Shown: piece by piece, positions 47,500 to 56,450 of the stretch
Layout: the number at the start of each line of letters is the position of its first letter
Position numbering within the stretch: the stretch's first letter is position 1
Assembly (NCBI RefSeq): GCF_000316665.1
Contig: NC_019678.1
Coordinates: forward strand, 1,674,001 to 1,738,000
Reading direction: 5' to 3'
DNA length: 64,000 nt
From: Rivularia sp. PCC 7116
GTDB taxonomy: Bacteria > Cyanobacteriota > Cyanobacteriia > Cyanobacteriales > Nostocaceae
The notes under the pieces: model-generated
What the model saw: only the letters and a program-made list of their open reading frames with translations
The model's database searches: none
Told to the model about the DNA's origin: nothing
Made by a program: the position numbers and the translations under genes

Positions 47500-49089
47500 A
47501 TGGAAGTTGAAACACGCTCTATGGAAAACAAAATTCTCTACGTTCGCCTTCCTTGTAATCCCATTTTTCCGATTGGGGTTGTTTACCTTGCAGATCATGT
47601 CCACAAAGTGTTCCCGAATGTGGAGCAGCGGATTTTTGATTTGGGAACGGTACCACCTCTGGATTATAAGTCTGCTCTGGATGCATGTATTGATGAATTT
47701 AAACCGACGCTATTAATTTATTCTTGGCGCGATATTCATATTTTTGCTCCAGTTGGTGGAAGAGGTGGAAATCCTTTACAATATTCGTTTGAAATTTTTT
47801 ACGCCAAAAATCCTTTTGTCAAATTGCATGGGGCTTTAGGTGGCGTGCAAATGCTTAAAGGCTTCTACACGGAACTTTGGCGTAACACAGCATTGATGAA
47901 ACGCGGATTAAAACGCGCTAGTAAATACAATAAAGATGTGCGCGTCATTGTTGGTGGTGGTGCGGTTAGCGTTTATTACGAACAGTTGAGCAACAGTTTA
48001 CCGTCGGGTTCTATTGTTTCCGTCGGTGAAGGAGAAACTTTATTAGAAAAACTGTTGAGTGGTAAAGAATTCAGAGACGAACGCTGTTATGTCGTAGGAG
48101 AAACTCAACCGCGCGATCGCCTGATTCACGAACAACCCACTCCTATCGAGAAAAGCGCCTGTAATTACGACTATATCGAAACTATTTGGTCGGAATTTAA
48201 CTATTATCTCCAAGAGCAAGACTTTTACATAGGGGTACAAACCAAGCGCGGTTGTCCTCATAATTGCTGCTACTGCGTTTACACGGTGGTGGAAGGTAAG
48301 CAGGTACGCATCAATCCCGCCGATGAAGTAGTTGCGGAAATGCGACAACTTTACGATAGAGGAATTCGTAAATTTTGGTTTACCGATGCTCAATTTATCC
48401 CAGCACGAAAATTTATGGATGATGCTGTGGAATTATTGGAAAAAATCGTTGATTCCGGAATGACAGATATTAATTGGGCAGCATATATCCGTGCCGATAA
48501 TCTGACTCCGAAACTGTGCGATTTAATGGTAAAAACCGGAATGAATTATTTTGAAATCGGTATTACCAGCGGTTCTCAAGAACTAGTACGCAAAATGCGG
48601 ATGGGTTACAATTTGCGAACCGTTTTACAAAACTGTCGCGATTTAAAAGCAGCCGGATTTAACGATTTAGTTTCGGTTAATTATTCTTTTAATGTAATAG
48701 ATGAGCGTCCCGAAACTATCCGCCAAACTATTGCCTACCATCGTGAATTAGAAAGAATTTTCGGAGTAGACAAAGTTGAGCCTGCGATTTTCTTTATTGG
48801 ATTGCAACCCCATACTCACTTAGAAGAATACGCTTTTAAAGAAGGTATTCTCAATAAAAGTTACAATCCGATGTTGCTAGCTCCGTGGAACGCTAGAAAA
48901 TTACTATGGAATCCCGAACCCCTAGGTTCCTTTTTCGGCGAAGTTTGCCTGCAAGCCACCCGACAAAACCCGTCAGATTTCGGACGTGAAGTCATGAAAA
49001 TTCTAGAAGAAAAACTCGGCTGTGCAGATCTAGAAGAAGCATTAACAGCACCACTTGAAACAAAGCCGAAACAGCTAGCAAGTGTATAA
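47500..49089 (+). CDS. B12-binding-type radical SAM protein
   Basis: The 529-residue product has an N-terminal cobalamin-binding-like Rossmann part (LPCNPIFPIGVVYLADHV) with a GGG-type loop (VRVIVGGGAVSVYYEQL), followed by the radical SAM cluster C-x3-C-x2-C in KRGCPHNCCYCVY near residue 250. The TIM-barrel elements after it include WFTDAQF and NYFEIGITSGSQELV. The C-terminus adds about 80 residues. It probably performs a radical-based modification of an unidentified substrate. It is closely like the cyanobacterial family annotated as photosystem II high-light acclimation radical SAM protein; I recall that name but cannot verify it. An internal start at residue 8 (MENKIL) is possible. A perfect hairpin follows at 49100-49123. 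Confidence 0.85.
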   Translation: MEVETRSMENKILYVRLPCNPIFPIGVVYLADHVHKVFPNVEQRIFDLGTVPPLDYKSALDACIDEFKPTLLIYSWRDIHIFAPVGGRGGNPLQYSFEIFYAKNPFVKLHGALGGVQMLKGFYTELWRNTALMKRGLKRASKYNKDVRVIVGGGAVSVYYEQLSNSLPSGSIVSVGEGETLLEKLLSGKEFRDERCYVVGETQPRDRLIHEQPTPIEKSACNYDYIETIWSEFNYYLQEQDFYIGVQTKRGCPHNCCYCVYTVVEGKQVRINPADEVVAEMRQLYDRGIRKFWFTDAQFIPARKFMDDAVELLEKIVDSGMTDINWAAYIRADNLTPKLCDLMVKTGMNYFEIGITSGSQELVRKMRMGYNLRTVLQNCRDLKAAGFNDLVSVNYSFNVIDERPETIRQTIAYHRELERIFGVDKVEPAIFFIGLQPHTHLEEYAFKEGILNKSYNPMLLAPWNARKLLWNPEPLGSFFGEVCLQATRQNPSDFGREVMKILEEKLGCADLEEALTAPLETKPKQLASV

Positions 49090-49099
49090 TAATTAACAA

Positions 49100-49123
49100 G
49101 TAGGGCGAAGGATATCGCCCTAC
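49100..49123 (+). terminator. Hairpin after the radical SAM gene
   Basis: GTAGGGCGA (49100-49108) pairs perfectly with TCGCCCTAC (49115-49123) over a six-base loop, eleven bases after the stop. There is no strong T run, so it may stabilise the 3' end rather than terminate. Confidence 0.55.
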
Positions 49124-49336
49124 TATCAGCAAAGTCGGGGGAGCAAAGAAAACGGAGGACGTTGAGCAAACAAAAAGACCATGGGAGACTTAGACTCAAA
49201 GCAATGCGCCAGCTATTTACGGAGATTTTCGGGAGTTTTCAAGAATAATTAATAATTACGATAAATAAATCCCTTTATACCTGTAGCGGTGTTAAAATTG
49301 CTCGCAATCCATTCGCGATTACTTTAATAAAATCAA

Positions 49337-50731
49337 ATGTTAGAAGGCTCAATACTCCAAAGGCTACAAAAAGCCCATCAAGATAGCAAAAGACAGATTA
49401 GATACGGCGTTTATTACAAAAATACCTTGGTCGCTCTATGCCATGCTTTAGAAGACCATATATTAGATGATGATAGTGAACCTTTAGTTATCACTGCTTT
49501 TCAACAAGGTAAGTGGTATCTAGAAGAAGCGGAACGTTATGCAGATATTGCTAAATGTTCGCGGCAAATTGCGATAATGGCAGCCCCTGATAGTGCTTGG
49601 CTCGAACATCCTACCAGTCAACTATCTAATGTAGACTTGGTATCTATAGACCCAAAGGATGCTGTAGCCGAAGAATGGCATTTAATTATTTTATCGCCGA
49701 AATACACGGCTATGGTAATTTGTCAAGAACTATCAGAGGAAGATTATGGCTCGTTGGGGCAGCCAGAATCGGATTTAGAACGTAAATTTTATGGGTTGTG
49801 GACGTTTGAGCCAGATTTAGTCAGAGAAACGGCTCAATTAGCTATCAATCATATTCAAAGTTACAATCCGGAATTAGCGAAAAAGCTGCACGAATATGAA
49901 CAGCAAATTAACCCAACTGTTGCCAAATCAGAAGAGTTAGCAACTGTAGTTTCCAGAGTTGTAGACTATTTACAGACCGAACAAACTAATATTTCCGTTC
50001 CTGCTGGTAATCGCCATAGAATTTTGGATAGAAACTTGTTTTCTAACGAAATTCAGGCGTTTTTGCGAATGGCGCAACTTCTTGATGCTGCCGATATTAC
50101 CAATCCAATGGCAGCAACAGAGGTTGTAGCACTATCAGAAACAATGGGGCAGCTTTTAGATTTACCTGCATGGCAAATTAAAAGATTGCGGCTTGCGGGT
50201 TTCCTACATCGCATACATCCGCTACAAAATGCCGAAAGCGTTTTGACTCCCGTAACATCTACCAAGTACAAAGAAGACGCACCTAGTTGCCCTTTAACTT
50301 GTCCTTTAGTACCGGGAACGCAGGTTTTACGTACTATGCCAAGACTACGAGCGGTAGCACAAATTATTACCCATCAATCCGAATGGTGGAATGGTACTGG
50401 AGAACCAGCAGGATTGGGAGGAGACGAAATTCCTTTAGAGTCGAGAATTTTGGCTTTAGTAGCAGATTTTCAATCTAGAGTCAGTCAGAAGTTCTCTTCC
50501 GGATTAAGTAAGGAAGAAACATTTACTCAAGCTTTAGAGGAATGCACTCAACAACAATCAACTCGTTTTGACCCTAAACTAATAGAAACCTTAACTTTAT
50601 TAGTCATGGGCTTTCATCAAGGGCTAGAATTACCAGTAACTTCACCTAAGTTGAGCGCCGGAGTATGGTTAGTTGATAGCAAGCAAGGAGGAATAAGCGA
50701 GCCAAGTGTAATCCAAAGTTACCTAAAGTGA
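49337..50731 (+). CDS. DICT sensory domain protein with HD-GYP-like domain
   Basis: The 464-residue product starts with a DICT domain (about residues 1-170), a sensor found in cyanobacterial light-signalling and diguanylate-cyclase proteins. A helical link (170-230) leads into a C-terminal helical domain with late HD-GYP markers (HQSEWWNGTGEPAGLGGDEIPLESRI, quoted in part: HQSEWWNGTG and GLGGDEIPLESRI). The metal-binding HD pair is not seen: the expected HDIGK position reads FLHRIHPL. It is therefore probably a catalytically weak or inactive c-di-GMP-phosphodiesterase-like module used for binding. It is a single gene. Confidence 0.78.
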   Translation: MLEGSILQRLQKAHQDSKRQIRYGVYYKNTLVALCHALEDHILDDDSEPLVITAFQQGKWYLEEAERYADIAKCSRQIAIMAAPDSAWLEHPTSQLSNVDLVSIDPKDAVAEEWHLIILSPKYTAMVICQELSEEDYGSLGQPESDLERKFYGLWTFEPDLVRETAQLAINHIQSYNPELAKKLHEYEQQINPTVAKSEELATVVSRVVDYLQTEQTNISVPAGNRHRILDRNLFSNEIQAFLRMAQLLDAADITNPMAATEVVALSETMGQLLDLPAWQIKRLRLAGFLHRIHPLQNAESVLTPVTSTKYKEDAPSCPLTCPLVPGTQVLRTMPRLRAVAQIITHQSEWWNGTGEPAGLGGDEIPLESRILALVADFQSRVSQKFSSGLSKEETFTQALEECTQQQSTRFDPKLIETLTLLVMGFHQGLELPVTSPKLSAGVWLVDSKQGGISEPSVIQSYLK

Positions 50732-50773
50732 CTTAATTTTGCTTGCAATTTAGATGGATAATACACTTAAGCG

Positions 50774-50812
50774 CGGACGTAAGGAGAAGCATTGCTGTCG
50801 CTCTTTGCGTCC
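50774..50812. repeat. Inverted repeat after the DICT gene
   Basis: CGGACG near 50775 pairs with CGTCCG near 50808, enclosing a G/C-rich loop of about 27 bases. This may be a transcript-end structure or a small repeat. Confidence 0.4.
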
Positions 50813-50874
50813 GGAAATTTCCATTTAGATAAAACTTTATTTAAATAAATTTACTATCGATAAATATATACATT

Positions 50875-51516
50875 ATGAGTATTGAAGCTATTAAATCGGG
50901 TGAATTAAAGCAGTTAGCTGGAGCTAATTTAGAAGACGAAAATTTATCTCAGACTGACTTAAGTCGAGCCAATCTTGCTGGTGCAAACCTCGTAGGTACG
51001 AATTTTGCTGGCTCTAAATTTGAAGGTGCTCATTTAGAAGGAGCAAATTTGATGGGCGCAAACCTAAAAGAAACTGACTTGCGAGCTAACTTGATGGGAG
51101 CTAACTTGATGCAAGCCGATTTAACCGGAGCAGATGTGCGAGGTAGTAATCTACGGGGTGCTAACTTAATGGGCGCTGTAATCAGCGAAGTTTCTTTTGC
51201 TGGTGCTTTTTTAAGCGGTACTAATTTAATTAACGTGGACTTGCAAGGTGTAGATTTACGCGGTGCTGATTTACGCGGTGCTAATCTTACCGGTGCAAAC
51301 CTCAAAGGTGCAGACTTAAGTCGTGCAGATTTACAGGGTGCATTATTAAGCGAAGCCAATTTAGAAGAAGCTGATTTACGTAAAGCTAATCTTTCTGGTG
51401 CTAATTTAGCAGGCGCAAATTTATTATGTGCGGAATTAGAAGGTGCTAATGTAAACGGTGTTGATTTCGATAGGGCTTGTTTGGTAGGAACAATCGCCCA
51501 CAAGTTGCCTAAATAA
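50875..51516 (+). CDS. Pentapeptide-repeat protein
   Basis: The 213-residue product consists almost entirely of A(D/N)LXX repeats, about 36 of them (for example ANLAGANLVGTNF and ADLRGANLTGANL), from about residue 17 to 204. There is no signal peptide or membrane helix, so it is a cytoplasmic right-handed quadrilateral beta helix. Two interruptions break the periodicity (near residues 68-72 and 108-125, AVISEVSFAGAF). Some pentapeptide proteins mimic DNA and protect gyrase; this one lacks other clues. It stands alone. Confidence 0.9.
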   Translation: MSIEAIKSGELKQLAGANLEDENLSQTDLSRANLAGANLVGTNFAGSKFEGAHLEGANLMGANLKETDLRANLMGANLMQADLTGADVRGSNLRGANLMGAVISEVSFAGAFLSGTNLINVDLQGVDLRGADLRGANLTGANLKGADLSRADLQGALLSEANLEEADLRKANLSGANLAGANLLCAELEGANVNGVDFDRACLVGTIAHKLPK

Positions 51517-52192
51517 ATTAAAAATTGGGCGTTGGTGAATTGAATGAATTTATTATTACTATCTAAGGGTAGCCCCCTAAATCTCCCAAGATTGGCGTTA
51601 GGGTGCTATTCATGCTTTTTGTGCAACGTCAAAAATTGAGTGTAGCTGAATCTGAATATAAATTGAAATTAAGAAAAATTTTAAGCAAGGATGAAAGTAG
51701 CTTGTAATTGCACTTTTATACAAGAGTTTCGGATATTTCAAAAATTAATTTCATACATCAAATCAGCAACGCCAATAATTTATTATTTTCGTATATTGGG
51801 ATACGCAATCAAGATTTTTAGCAATCCCCTTTACAAAATTGTTTGAATTATCTCCTTTGTAAAATATCAAAAATAACTGTTCAGCGGAAGGGCAAGGTTT
51901 AAACTGTATGGTACCCAACTTAAAACCGCAATATACAGTCAATACTAGATTTCACTAAACTAAAAATCGCTACACAAAAACTAACTAAGAACTAACTAAA
52001 AACTAACTAAAAACTAACTACTTATACAAGATAATCTCAAAATAAATACTGGTAACTAATATAAGGAACATTTAAACCGCTTCAGACGTTATCAAATCAG
52101 GTTGAATAATTTTATCTGAAAGTATAAAAATTTATTAACCTGCGTCTAACTGTTCAGTACTAGTATTAAAATCTATAAAAATTGTCAATTAT
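51517..52192. other. Intergenic region with an 11-bp tandem repeat
   Basis: No gene was seen in this 676-bp AT-rich stretch upstream of the WG-repeat gene. Its main feature is the tandem repeat at 51980-52021. Confidence 0.6.
51980..52021. repeat. 11-bp tandem repeat (ACTAACTAAAA)
   Basis: About four copies of ACTAACTAAAA stand in a row, the first with a single G variant. The period matches one turn of B-DNA, so it could bend DNA or be bound on one face, though simple slippage is the default explanation. Confidence 0.85.
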
Positions 52193-53347
52193 ATGGTTTT
52201 ATCACCCAAGGTTGCTTTGTCAGTAGCTTGTAAGCAATTGGCAGCTATTTCTGCTGTATTCGTCGTAACTCTTCCCTGGCTGATATCCACTCCACCAGGC
52301 TTTTCTCTCGATAACACCTCCATAAGCAAACGTCTAAAAAGTCGTAAAAATTCCCAATATACTTTTGTCATTCAGCCAAAATTTACATCGGTAAACGAAT
52401 TTTCTGAAGGATTGGCTTCGGTATATATTGGCTACCGTAAAGGATATGTTAACAATGCTGGGAAAGTAGTTATTCCTCCGATTTTTGATGGAGCTGGAGA
52501 ATTTTCCGAAGGATTCGCATGGATAAATATGAGGGGTAAATGGGGATATATAAATAAAAAAGGTCAGTTAGCTATTAACTTAAACTTTGATACGGCTCGG
52601 GAATTTACTCAGGGATTGGCACTTGTAAAGTCTGGTGACAAATGGGGTTACATCAATAAAGCTGGTCAATTTGTTATTAAACCGCAATTCGATAATGCGA
52701 TGTCTTTTACAGTTGACAAGCAAAGTAAGGTTGCAAATAAAGTAGTACTAGCTCCTGTAAAAATAGGTGAGAAATGGGGGTATATCAATAAAAGTGGAAA
52801 TTTAGTTATTAAGCCTCAATTTAACAATGCTGCTTCTTTTCATGAAGACATGGCAGCAGTCAAAATTGGCGACAAGTGGGGTTACATAAATCATCGCGGA
52901 AAATTAGCGATCGCACCCCAATTTGAACGAGCATGGAAATTTTCCGAAGGATTGGCACTAGCAAGCAAAGATAGCAAATGGGGATATATAAATACCAAGG
53001 GAAAATTTCAGATCGAGCCGTCTTATTTTGAAGCCAGCAATTTTTCCAACGGGCTTGCATCTGTATGGATAGATGGTAAATACGGCTATATCAACAAGAA
53101 GGGTAAACTTGTTATTGAGCCGCAATTTGAAGATGTTGGTAAATTTTCTCAAGGCTTGGCAAAGGTAAATATTGACAATAAATGGGGCTACATCAATAAA
53201 AGCGGTGACATTGTAATTCCTCCACAATTCGATCACGCTGGTGATTTATTGTCATCTCAAACCAATGCAGCTTATCCAAAAGTTGGTAAAGCATGGGTGA
53301 AAGTCGGCGAAAAATGGGGTTATATCAGCTTGCTTTTAAGTGAATAA
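52193..53347 (+). CDS. Exported WG-repeat protein
   Basis: The 384-residue product has a signal-anchor-like N-terminus (about residues 12-42) followed by about nine WG repeats of 33-45 residues from about 55 to 380, each with KWGYINKxG and a following FDxAxxFSEGLA-type stretch. The repeat with VDKQSKVANKVVL is longer than the others. WG repeats form beta-rich solenoids of unknown role, common in cyanobacteria and plants. The N-terminus predicts periplasmic placement. No clear ribosome-binding site precedes the ATG. The gene at 53398 is convergent across a GCTCACT repeat. Confidence 0.88.
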   Translation: MVLSPKVALSVACKQLAAISAVFVVTLPWLISTPPGFSLDNTSISKRLKSRKNSQYTFVIQPKFTSVNEFSEGLASVYIGYRKGYVNNAGKVVIPPIFDGAGEFSEGFAWINMRGKWGYINKKGQLAINLNFDTAREFTQGLALVKSGDKWGYINKAGQFVIKPQFDNAMSFTVDKQSKVANKVVLAPVKIGEKWGYINKSGNLVIKPQFNNAASFHEDMAAVKIGDKWGYINHRGKLAIAPQFERAWKFSEGLALASKDSKWGYINTKGKFQIEPSYFEASNFSNGLASVWIDGKYGYINKKGKLVIEPQFEDVGKFSQGLAKVNIDNKWGYINKSGDIVIPPQFDHAGDLLSSQTNAAYPKVGKAWVKVGEKWGYISLLLSE

Positions 53348-53356
53348 ATTTTGAAT

Positions 53357-53416
53357 TACTATTCACTGCTCACTGCTCGCTGCTCACTGCTCGCTGCTCA
53401 CTGCTCACTGCTCGCT
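53357..53416. repeat. GCTCACT/GCTCGCT tandem repeat
   Basis: Eight or more heptamers alternate between GCTCACT and GCTCGCT between two convergent genes, and the last units run into the 3' end of the protease gene. Confidence 0.9.
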
Positions 53417-54273
53417 GTTAACTGCTTTTGACGCATCCACAAAGCTAATAAAGTCAAACTCAATAAGCCCATTACCCCAGCCAAGGGATTATTGTTTACA
53501 CCAGTAACCCACTGGGGAACGGTTCCAGAATACTTGATTAATTTTCCTACCTCAATTATGTAGTTACCCCAAACTAAACCCCCATGGAGTCCAATCGGTA
53601 AGCCCAAGCGTCCCCTGCAACTGCGTTTAGCCCAAACACAGGCTAAGCCTAATAATAATAATCCGAGAAATTGCGGCGATGTACTTATGATTACCGGCAA
53701 TGGTTTGATAAAGTGCAACACGGCAAAAATAATTGCAGTCGCTGGTATTACCACCGCAGGATTATAATCTCGCTGTAATTCATCATATATAAACCCCCGG
53801 AAAAACAATTCTTCCGCAAAAGCCACACCCAAACCTGTTAACAACCCTTCCAAAACTAATTGCAGCATCGAAAAACCAGGCGGCTGCCAGACTAACCAAC
53901 CTAGCATTCCCTGTACAACGAATAATGCTAAAACACTAATCAGCCCAATTGCGACACCACGCAGCAACTCCACACCATTTTTCCGCGTAAACTCCAAACC
54001 ATAGTGACGAAATGCTTGGGGCTGCTGATGGATATATTTACTCCACCAAGGAAGTAAAAATAGAAACTCAATTGCCAAAATACCCATAGTTAAGATAGTT
54101 CGGGTATTTTCGTCTTTGACTAAAATATAAACTGCTGCCGCATAAGGCAACCACGGCAATAATAAACTCAAAATAAAGCAGCCCAACCTTATAGGGGCAG
54201 GGCGCACAGATAAACTAAATAAATTAATTTTCATACCAAGTTGTTTGTACAGGTAAAGATTGGGTAGCACCAA
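53398..54273 (-). CDS. CPBP-family intramembrane glutamic protease (CAAX/Rce1-like)
   Basis: The 291-residue membrane protein has about seven helices and the three CPBP motifs: EELFFRG (EExxxR) near residue 154, FAVLHF near 195, and GLHGGLVWGN near 245. Members cleave prenylated or other peptides inside the membrane or process bacteriocin-like products. The start is ambiguous: the upstream ATG at 54273 adds 13 residues before MKINLFSL at 54234. The ATG at 54234 lies inside one arm of a 12-bp inverted repeat. Its C-terminus, rich in S and Q, is encoded partly within the GCTCACT repeat. Confidence 0.85.
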   Translation of the reverse strand: MVLPNLYLYKQLGMKINLFSLSVRPAPIRLGCFILSLLLPWLPYAAAVYILVKDENTRTILTMGILAIEFLFLLPWWSKYIHQQPQAFRHYGLEFTRKNGVELLRGVAIGLISVLALFVVQGMLGWLVWQPPGFSMLQLVLEGLLTGLGVAFAEELFFRGFIYDELQRDYNPAVVIPATAIIFAVLHFIKPLPVIISTSPQFLGLLLLGLACVWAKRSCRGRLGLPIGLHGGLVWGNYIIEVGKLIKYSGTVPQWVTGVNNNPLAGVMGLLSLTLLALWMRQKQLTASSEQ

Positions 54274-54334
54274 AAGATTTATATTATCTGATGTTGCTCT
54301 ACCACGCTTGTCAAACCGACGGCAACTTGGTATG
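54232..54334. repeat. 103-bp segment bounded by 12-bp perfect inverted repeats
   Basis: CATACCAAGTTG (54232-54243) and CAACTTGGTATG (54323-54334) bound the start region of the protease gene. The arms are the only strong pairing. It could be a small mobile repeat that supplied the gene's start codon region or a regulatory palindrome pair. Confidence 0.5.
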
Positions 54335-54357
54335 TGCAGTTTCTTTTTTATACAATC

Positions 54358-54639
54358 TCAGTCTTCCGGTTCTATAGTGCTGTTTAACCCGTGAGTTTTG
54401 AGGGTTTCGCTATAAAATTCGGCATGTTCCTGAGCGCAAGTAATAACTAAAGCAAAGCCATTTGTATGGGCTTCCATCATGATGCTTACAGCCTGGGGTT
54501 GGCTGAGGCTCGGCACTGTGGTGATTAGTATCTCCACCACATACTCCATAGCGTTGTAGTCATCATTATGGAGCAAAACACGGTACCGAGGCGCGTGCTT
54601 CCGGGTTGTTGAACGCTTCTCTATAGTTTCGACTGACAC
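54358..54639 (-). CDS. clpS: ClpS protease adaptor
   Basis: ClpS binds N-degron substrates and passes them to ClpAP/ClpCP. The 93-residue product has the core motif PRYRVLLHNDDYNAMEYVV (HNDD starts the substrate-binding loop), MMEAHTNGFALVITC and a C-terminal ETLKTHGL region, all in normal order. N-terminal residues are polar. It is a single gene upstream of the CPBP protease gene on the same strand, 84 bp apart, across the 12-bp inverted repeat. Confidence 0.95.
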   Translation of the reverse strand: MSVETIEKRSTTRKHAPRYRVLLHNDDYNAMEYVVEILITTVPSLSQPQAVSIMMEAHTNGFALVITCAQEHAEFYSETLKTHGLNSTIEPED

Positions 54640-54919
54640 GATTAGTATGCTTCTTCTCGTTTGTTTACTACAACAGACTGGTTTCTATACTTTACTTAAC
54701 ACTTATTCATAGTATTGTATCGCATCTAATTATCATGCCCAAATATATGATAAGTTTTCTGCGGTCGATTGCGGTCGATTAATTATTGCATTGTGAATTC
54801 AGGATTGCGAGAGTACTGGCTTACATGACTCGGTTTAGTTGCATTTCCACAAGTAAAATAGATGAAAATAGATAGATAAAGTAAGCTCGTAATCCTTTTC
54901 GCCCCATTAATTCGTAAAT

Positions 54920-55273
54920 ATGGAGATAAAAGCAAATTTTCAAGCCGGACAAATAGTCTTCCTGGAATACAAAGATAGCAGGCTATATACGGAAGTTATT
55001 CAGGTAGTAGTTGAACGTGATTTGTACTGGGTACGTCCGTTACTGCTTGTCGATCAACAATACTCGGAAGCACAACAGGTAACTGATTTGCGCTCTACTT
55101 CCGACTTGCTCTGGCCGATAAATTTGTTTCAACCAGCTTTGGATACTCAAGTAGTTGAACTGTACGCTCAGATTTTAATCAAAGAACCAAAACCAGAATT
55201 ATCTCAAACCGCTAAACAAAAGCTACATCAGTTTATTCAGGAACTTTGGCAAGCGAATCAAAACGAAGCGTGA
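54920..55273 (+). CDS. Conserved cyanobacterial protein of unknown function
   Basis: I do not recognise a domain in this 117-residue soluble protein. It begins with a beta-rich half (FQAGQIVFLEYKDSRLYTEVIQ, then DLYWVRPLLLVD) and ends in helices (KQKLHQFIQELWQANQ). It has no membrane helix. It is divergent from clpS. A palindromic repeat follows at 55350-55413, just past its stop. Confidence 0.65.
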   Translation: MEIKANFQAGQIVFLEYKDSRLYTEVIQVVVERDLYWVRPLLLVDQQYSEAQQVTDLRSTSDLLWPINLFQPALDTQVVELYAQILIKEPKPELSQTAKQKLHQFIQELWQANQNEA

Positions 55274-55349
55274 TAATACTATAGATTCTAGGTTTTTGAA
55301 AGAATATGCTTGATATAAAATAAAATTTGATGGGTTCTGTAAAGAATAA

Positions 55350-55413
55350 TGCGTTACGACTAGAAATATATTTATCGTCAACTTTAAACTTAAAACTATA
55401 ACGTCGTAACGCA
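55350..55413. repeat. Palindromic element, GCGTTACG family, copy 3
   Basis: TGCGTTACGAC (55350-55360) pairs perfectly with GTCGTAACGCA (55403-55413) around an AT-rich centre. The length of 64 bp and the GCGTTACG core match 18452-18516 and 20411-20472. Confidence 0.75.
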
Positions 55414-55438
55414 ATCTAATTCCTAAAAATTTGCTGTT

Positions 55439-55696
55439 TTAGGCAATCTGAGAATAACTTGGATTCCTTTGAGGTACTTGAGGTGTACGATAGGGGTGGT
55501 TAATTTCAAATTCACTGGGATCGGAACAGCCAGTTTCTGACATAAAAGTTTGTACTAATTCACGATATACAAACCATTGCTTGTGAAGATGACGAATTAA
55601 TTCTGGTTCCATTTTAAAGACATCCGAGTTTTGAAATCCGGCTCTAGATAACCATTCGTAAATAGAAAGAGTCTCGCCATTATTGTTGTGAAGCAT
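55439..55696 (-). CDS. Small uncharacterised protein
   Basis: The start is fixed at ATG 55696 by a full AGGAGG on the minus strand with a four- to five-base spacer, so the product has 85 residues, not the 100 of the longer frame. It begins MLHNNNGETLSIYEWLSRAGF, has a helical middle (ELIRHLHKQWFVYRELVQTFM) and a proline-rich end. No domain is recognised. The strong ribosome-binding site suggests good expression. Confidence 0.65.
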   Translation of the reverse strand: MLHNNNGETLSIYEWLSRAGFQNSDVFKMEPELIRHLHKQWFVYRELVQTFMSETGCSDPSEFEINHPYRTPQVPQRNPSYSQIA

Positions 55697-56450
55697 TTTT
55701 CCTCCTGATAATCTTGGAATTGAGGTTAAAATACGCTTCAAAGATGCTACCCGAAGCGTTTACTAGTTATTTCAAGCGATGGCTATAAATGGGAACTAAT
55801 AAATAAAACGATTTATCCCGCTACTTTTCTATATAAGAAAAGCAATATGGAAGCCCTTTTCACCCATATTTGAGCAAGAGTCAAAATCAAAAAGTATTTC
55901 TAGCCAACAGTCTTGCTGGCTCAATACAAGTATCAATATCTATCCGAGTCTAACTTGGAGAGTGTAAAAAGAAAATCCGAAATATCACCCTATTAAGCAG
56001 TTGATACTTTTACCATAAATATTCAGCCAGATAAATCTTTAGTACTGCTCTAAAAAAGTTATACCTGCCTTCACAAGTATCCACTCTAAGCAAGTATTTA
56101 ATATTATTTTCCTGAAAATAGCAAAATCAATCTATCCTTCTAAAGTTATATATTTACTGTTTGACCCATATGATGAATTGAAACTTAATATTTTTGCGAA
56201 CCGTTTTCCAGAATTCTAATAATACATCATTGAAAAGCACTTTTTTCATAAAACTTAGGGGATTCCCCTAGGTTCAATAGTTACCCCTAGCGATGAAACC
56301 CTTTAAATAAAGGGGTTTTCCGAATATTTTTAATCTTATTAGCTTGAGGGAATTGTCTGCGAATATAGTTTATTTAACAGAGAAACAAATTAGTATTTAA
56401 TTACTTTCTGTTTTTTTAATTATTTTCACTTTTCATGTAAAAAAGTAACT
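55697..56450. other. Intergenic region with minor hairpins
   Basis: AT-rich with short palindromes near 56268-56281 (AGGGGATTCCCCT) and 56300-56318 (CCCTTT...AAAGGG). The left end carries the promoter of the leftward small gene, the right end that of the gene at 56451. No other gene was found. Confidence 0.5.
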
